A DNA stretch of 64,000 nucleotides, taken from the NCBI GenBank assembly GCA_964020975.1, contig OZ026625.1, positions 44,251,794 to 44,315,793 of the forward strand, written 5' to 3'. Source of the stretch: Hermodice carunculata. Lineage: Eukaryota; Annelida; Polychaeta; Eunicida; Amphinomidae. The notes below the pieces were generated by a model, which saw only the letters and a list, made by a program, of their open reading frames with translations, ran no database searches and was not told the DNA's origin. Positions within the stretch are counted from its first letter, which is position 1. The number at the start of each line of letters is the position of its first letter. Both the position numbers and the translations under genes were made by a program. Below, piece by piece: positions 59,505 to 64,000 of the stretch.

Positions 59505-60895
59505 TCGAAAATTTTTTTTACAGATTGTATGTTTTTTTTAAAAGTTTCATTGAAATTGCTAAAGAAATTTACCCAGAAGGTATCCATTTGGAAGGCAACA
59601 ATTCAGATAGTTCCTGAGATGTGTTTCTGGAATTTGATATTCAGGTCACTAATAACAGGTTTTGCATGGAAGTCTATCACAAAATTGAAGAGTTTAACAT
59701 TGAAGTAGTTAACTATCTTTTCCCGGACAGAACATTTCGGAAGCCATTGGATATAATACATTTTGGTCACAGATTGGGTCGTATTTGTTCTAAATTTCAG
59801 CACTTTGTATCTAGAACCAAATTTATTTACAATACAATTGATTCAAGAGGATTTAAAGATGTACTTTTGATTAAATATTTCTACAAACTTTGCCGTAATT
59901 ATTCAGAGATGGCTATCAAATTTGGCTTCGATAATTATAGAGATTTTCGACATGCCTGTTTTGCTTCTGAATTTTATCTCTGGCAGCATTCTGTTTAATT
60001 TTCAATTTTCATACATTTAAGGCTAGGTTGTTTTCCGTTGGGTTAAAGCCCCACGGGCTTTCGGTACCAAGCAGCTACAAGCGACAGTTACAAGCTTGCC
60101 TAATTTTTCTGGGTATCTGCTTACGGAAAAAAAATATTGCATTTTCTTGACGTAGAAAAACTAGTGACTTTCATTCTTTTCTGACTTGCCGGACAGCAAA
60201 ATAGAGCTTCACTGTTTGGAGACTTTCAAAGAGAGTAGTGGCTGTCATCAGGGGATTTGGGCTACATTTCTGGTGTAGGATATCCATTGCTGCAGTAGTT
60301 GTTAGGATTTCCATCGGTTTTTACAGGTGGTCTAGCTACAAATGCTTATTTCACAATCGCTGGGACTCAATACACCCCCCAGCCCCATTTTTTGTTTACT
60401 TCAGCTGTACACTGGCAGGTGGTTTAACTAAAATAAGCTATCTAGCTACGAGGGTTACATACTGGTCCAGGGATAAGTCAAATTGTTCTTATCTGAGCTT
60501 TTACTATACAAATTTAGTAGTTATGTATGGTTTGACAGGCATTTTTTATTCATAATGAAGCTCTGCATTTATGACCAAAACTTCGGGTATTTAGCTAATT
60601 CATCATTTGCCAGTCCATATTTATTTAATCTGTATTATGTGGGTTGTCTTTGCCGAATTTTTAGCTTAGACAAGGAGCCACTAGTCAGAGAGACATGTAT
60701 GGGTACAGGCTCTAAAACATGATATGAGTTGTTACCCTCTGAAGACCCTTCAATTAATTCGGGCTAATACAGCCTATGCCAAAATTCTACAGAAAAACGA
60801 GTGCAATATGACGAATAGTACTTCCATATGTATAAAGGTTAGACAGTGACAGGTAAACTTATGGTACTTGTTGGCAAAAAGACACGAATACAATC
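59505..60895 (+). mobile_element. 5'-truncated second copy of the RT retroelement
   Basis: The plus strand from ~59505 encodes the end of the RT: IEIAKEIYPEGIHLEGNNSD, then VFLEFDIQVTNNRF, a YHKIEEFNIEVVNY stretch, then LGRICSKFQHFVSRTKFIYN to the stop after YLWQHSV (~59998). The following 0.9 kb is an inverted match to 16.42-17.55 kb, e.g. TGTGGGTTGTC..TGC.GAAT.TTTAGCT, GACAAGGAGCC and GGCTAATACAGCCTATG. Only the 3' third of the element is present, and the 3' ends of the two copies coincide. That is the pattern left by target-primed reverse transcription. The C-terminal coding part is better preserved here than in the nested copy. Confidence 0.7.
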
Positions 60896-61593
60896 CTTTC
60901 CTGGAAAATCTATAGAAATGGGAAAAAAATCTCGTTTTTCGAAATGGCATGGCAAATCCGTTTGAAATGGCATATGGTCACTTCTAGGGACTCACAAGAT
61001 TTTAAAAGTCATCAACAAATAGTCCGGATTTTTGACGATTTTAAAAAAATCGTTATATTGTATTCCGTCCTGAAAACAGTCTCTATGTTTTGTCTTAAGC
61101 TTGGTAAAAGTGTAGCTTTTGGGAGAGTCACACAGAGCTGATCACTAAGTGAGGATACACCATATCCCTGATGCGATTGAGTGGGAGCGGAATGGCAATT
61201 TACATTTACAATTTCTCCTAAACTATGTGTCGAATTCATGTCAAACTTTTTTAGCCTCCAAATGGGCACGTGTTCACTAATTTTTTTTTTTTTCAAATAT
61301 TCGCGCTCTAGTGATTTTTTTAATTTGGTGTTCTGTTTGCGTAAAATAAATAAGAGAAAATATTCTCCAAAGGTGCACGACTAGTTCTTTCAAATTGTAT
61401 TCGAACACGTTGGAGTAACCGTGCATCTTTATTTGTTAAACAGATCATTCTGTGGTATATATTCTTTTCAATGCATCTCCCAAATCGTATGTTAGATTGT
61501 TTTCAAACTTTATGAGAATGTACCTGCACTTGATCACCAGTATAATTACTCATTGCATGCATGTGCTGTTGGTTTCTACTTTTTAACAAATCA

Positions 61594-61624
<31 letters not shown>

Positions 61625-61650
61625 AAATAAAATAAAAAAAATTAATAAAT

Positions 61651-61681
<31 letters not shown>

Positions 61682-61684
61682 AAA

Positions 61685-61747
<63 letters not shown>

Positions 61748-61869
61748 CAGTAGAAAAATAACATAAAAAAATAATAATGAGACAGTGGATATAGTACACG
61801 TACGTGTTAACTTTGGTACAGTGTAATAACAAAGTGAATGGAGATCAAACTGGATGTATAGAATTATCT
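60896..61869. other. Repeat-rich spacer with (AAAT)n
   Basis: A further diverged unit of the 56.3-58.0 kb repeat near 61180-61260, then an (AATA/AAAT)n microsatellite at 61599-61747. Confidence 0.55.
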
Positions 61870-63560
61870 TTATTCTGAAAAAAAAAAGATATATCAATAA
61901 ATGAATTTGGTCTAGAGTTTAGAAAGTAGAAAACAAATATGTACACAGATGTCTCAAGTTGTATTATTAAAAATGGTCGCTCTTCCGAATCCTTCTCACT
62001 TTTAAAAACTGTCAGACAAGGTTGTTCTCTTGCTTTTTTTTTTCCCTTGCTTTTTTGTTGCAGTGAAACCTCGACCATTATAATCGGAACCATACGGTCT
62101 AGTAGGATAAAGCTGGGGGAGTAAACTTAGTGAATTAGCGGGAGACACACCATGCTTTGTTTCAAAGCAGTACTCAGAATGGAAGTGTTTGAGGATTTTT
62201 TTTTTCAAGTTTCCACATATGAAGTATAATTTGGGGAAAAAAACAGTTGTTGTATGGATAGGTTTACAAATGAAATGGACTGAGATCTTGCAGCTTTCAG
62301 AGAGAAGGAAGACCCAGTCTCTCTTTGTTATCATGATCCATGAAAACGAACCGATTATGTCAGAAATGATTATGAAGGTGGAATGCAATATTTCTGAGAA
62401 AATCTGAAAGTTTGGAAACACGGAATCTATCCTTTATTGTGAAAATGTTTTATTAAAATGTCTTACTGTATCAAAATTGTTATTCATAGCTTCCATTTTA
62501 CCTGGGGATGTAAAATTAATTGAGTTCTTTCAGCCAGCAGTACATGTATTTGTTTGGAAAAGATGAGTGGCCAAAATGAAGAATATGATTATGCACAAAA
62601 GTGTACGAAATGGTGGCTTGAAACGGTTACAGTTCAGAATTGAAACACTACCAGCATTGAGAATTAACAAGATAAAGCGTTGGGTGAATAACCTATAATG
62701 CAAAATGGAAGATATGTTTTCAACAGTTCGTAACAGATTTTGTTGTCAAGGACATGTTTTGCAGCAGAGGTTTTTTTTAATATTTTAGATCTACATACGG
62801 CTGGATTTTATGTATACGTCTTCAATGAATAAAAGACATATAAACAGCTGTTTCAAGCAGGTACAGCGTGTGAAATTGTTCAAGAATTTCTGTGGTTTAA
62901 CTCTCTCATGATTACTGACAAAACCTTGTATTTTATTAACAATGGGGTAAAGCTACATTAGATTATAGTGGATATATTCTGAATGAACAAGGTGACTTCC
63001 TCACTGAAGCTGAATTTAAATGCATATGTATATATATATATATATATATGTAGTATCAAAACAAATTTTGAGGAGTATTTACCTTTTTTGTTTAGCCATT
63101 ACAGGGCACTGGAGAGTCATATTATTGCGACGAAAGATAGGAGTCATTTTATTTCTAAATTGTGCCGAAATTCCTTTTAATGGAAAGAAAAACATTCACT
63201 TGTGTGATGTAAAGAAATTCACCGGTGAAGGTGGCAAGTCCGTTGATTCTATCAGTCACAGATACCACTTGTACATAGACTACTTCTTGAAATGTTCAAC
63301 TGTAATAAGGCAAACATATTATGTGCTCAATATGACGAAGTTGACAGACCAATTCTAACTAAATCAAACGTTACAAAAGAATTTTGTGAGAAAAGAGACA
63401 AGAAATTTAACTGCAGGCTTAACCGTAGAGGTGCCAAGACTAATTTTACACTTGCATACACACTGAGTGCACAAAGCCCAGTGTATCGCCTTTTTTCCGA
63501 TGCGGGACTAATGTTTTCTGACTCATGGTTTTCTCACTGCTTTTATTTTTAATGTACTGA
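61870..63560 (+). pseudogene. 3' half of an L1/Tx1-type LINE reverse transcriptase ORF
   Basis: Plus-strand blocks follow the order of L1/Tx1-clade proteins. NMYTDVSSCIIKNGRSSESF and VRQGCSLAFF (palm motif VRQGCPLSP, ~61.95-62.04 kb); LAGDTPCFVS in the place of the A/YADDT catalytic block (~62.14 kb), with the first catalytic Asp replaced by Gly; KYNLGKKTVVVWIGLQ (~62.23 kb); CLTVSKLLFIASILP and FVWKR (~62.46-62.55 kb); NGGLKRLQFRIETLPALRIN (~62.6 kb); FLWFNSLMITDK (~62.89 kb); LDYSGYILNEQGDFLTEAEF (~62.97 kb). Several frameshifts and stops interrupt it. The endonuclease and N-terminal RT are missing, consistent with 5' truncation. The extreme C-terminal part (63.0-63.55 kb) is less certain. 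Confidence 0.7.
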
Positions 63561-64000
63561 ATTGTTAAAATGTACGATATCGGCTTTTGAGCCCTGAGTT
63601 ACAAAATACGAAATTCAGGCATTCCGATTTTCTGTTATGTTTCTCACAATGCTGCACTATTCAAAATTAAATATAGGTCAAAGCAAATCTCGGAATACTA
63701 TTCCCCTTCGATTTTGGGATTTGATATCATGCAATTATTTTAGGCTGATTTTCAAAACTGGTGGAACAACTGTCATCCCAATTCAAATAATCAAGTACTT
63801 ACTCAACAGTTAGAATCATTTGACTTACTACCTCTGAAAGAGGATATACTTTACATAATTCCCTTACACAAGTCAAGTACGTCGTACAAAGAGAGCTATG
63901 CCTTGAAAATATAATGCATTTCCATTTTTTTTTTTTTCTTTTTGAATTTCTTCAAATTGATATTGTGTTGAAAACGTAAATTGTGCTCTGAAATGTAACA
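63561..64000. other. LINE 3' flank or intergenic
   Basis: No ORF. T-rich run at 63928-63940. The true LINE 3' end was not identified. Confidence 0.4.

Noticed and set aside
16421-60895. A single giant ~44-kb mobile element bounded by the inverted RT copies
   Set aside because: The two copies are unequal (one nearly complete and nested in another transposon, one 5'-truncated) and share only retroelement sequence, which fits two independent insertions.
61503-61897. Long minus-strand LFIY-rich ORFs
   Set aside because: Translation of the (AAAT)n repeat.
1-64000. CRISPR arrays, operons or bacterial contamination
   Set aside because: Repeats are microsatellites, fold-backs and eukaryotic transposons; no regular direct repeats with unique spacers and no dense prokaryotic coding.

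Overview
The window is 64 kb of eukaryotic, intron-bearing, AT-rich DNA dominated by decayed mobile elements and simple repeats. The mix points to a marine invertebrate, probably a non-vertebrate deuterostome (echinoderm or hemichordate type): a DIRS-type element, an IS630/Tc1-type element with very long inverted ends, CXC-domain transposon ORFs, CUB and C-type-lectin coding sequence, and a strongly over-represented TAGGCCTA octamer. That assignment is inference from content; no rRNA, tRNA or mitochondrial marker was seen.

Layout. 1-4.18 kb is a DNA transposon with roughly 480-bp terminal inverted repeats and a broken DDE transposase on the minus strand. 4.2-7.9 kb holds non-coding repeat structures, including a diverged tandem repeat rich in ACGT and a 408-bp hairpin full of the palindromic decamer CAGATATCTG. 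8.0-11.5 kb is a fossil Ty3-type gag/protease region. 15.35-21.12 kb is the most interesting element: about 190-bp inverted ends enclose a minus-strand gene whose C-terminus is a cysteine-rich CXC-like domain, and that gene has been split by a retroelement encoding an unusual reverse transcriptase. A second, 5'-truncated copy of the same retroelement lies in the opposite orientation at 59.5-60.9 kb. 24.1-28.05 kb is a fossil DIRS-type element that itself received a 320-bp dispersed repeat, also present twice near 45.5 kb.

The best host-gene candidate is at 32.97-36.00 kb on the minus strand: an uninterrupted 3,036-nt reading frame of exactly 1,012 codons, bounded by AG and GTAAGG splice-like signals. 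It encodes CUB-like domains followed by the first half of a C-type lectin domain. Two paralogous leader-like exons (38.2 and 55.2 kb, minus strand) may belong to it or to relatives. 42.9-43.2 kb carries a nearly identical 137-bp tandem duplication that looks like a duplicated exon.

44.16-45.2 kb is a non-autonomous element built from short AAACGCTTT-like repeats. 46.77-47.46 kb is a dead Tc1 transposase, 48.9-50.0 kb a broken coiled-coil ORF, and 52.1-52.7 kb a degenerate tandem repeat. 61.9-63.5 kb is the 3' part of an L1/Tx1-like LINE. No operons, CRISPR arrays or RNA genes were recognised. Host coding density is very low; most of the window is intergenic or intronic repeat matter.
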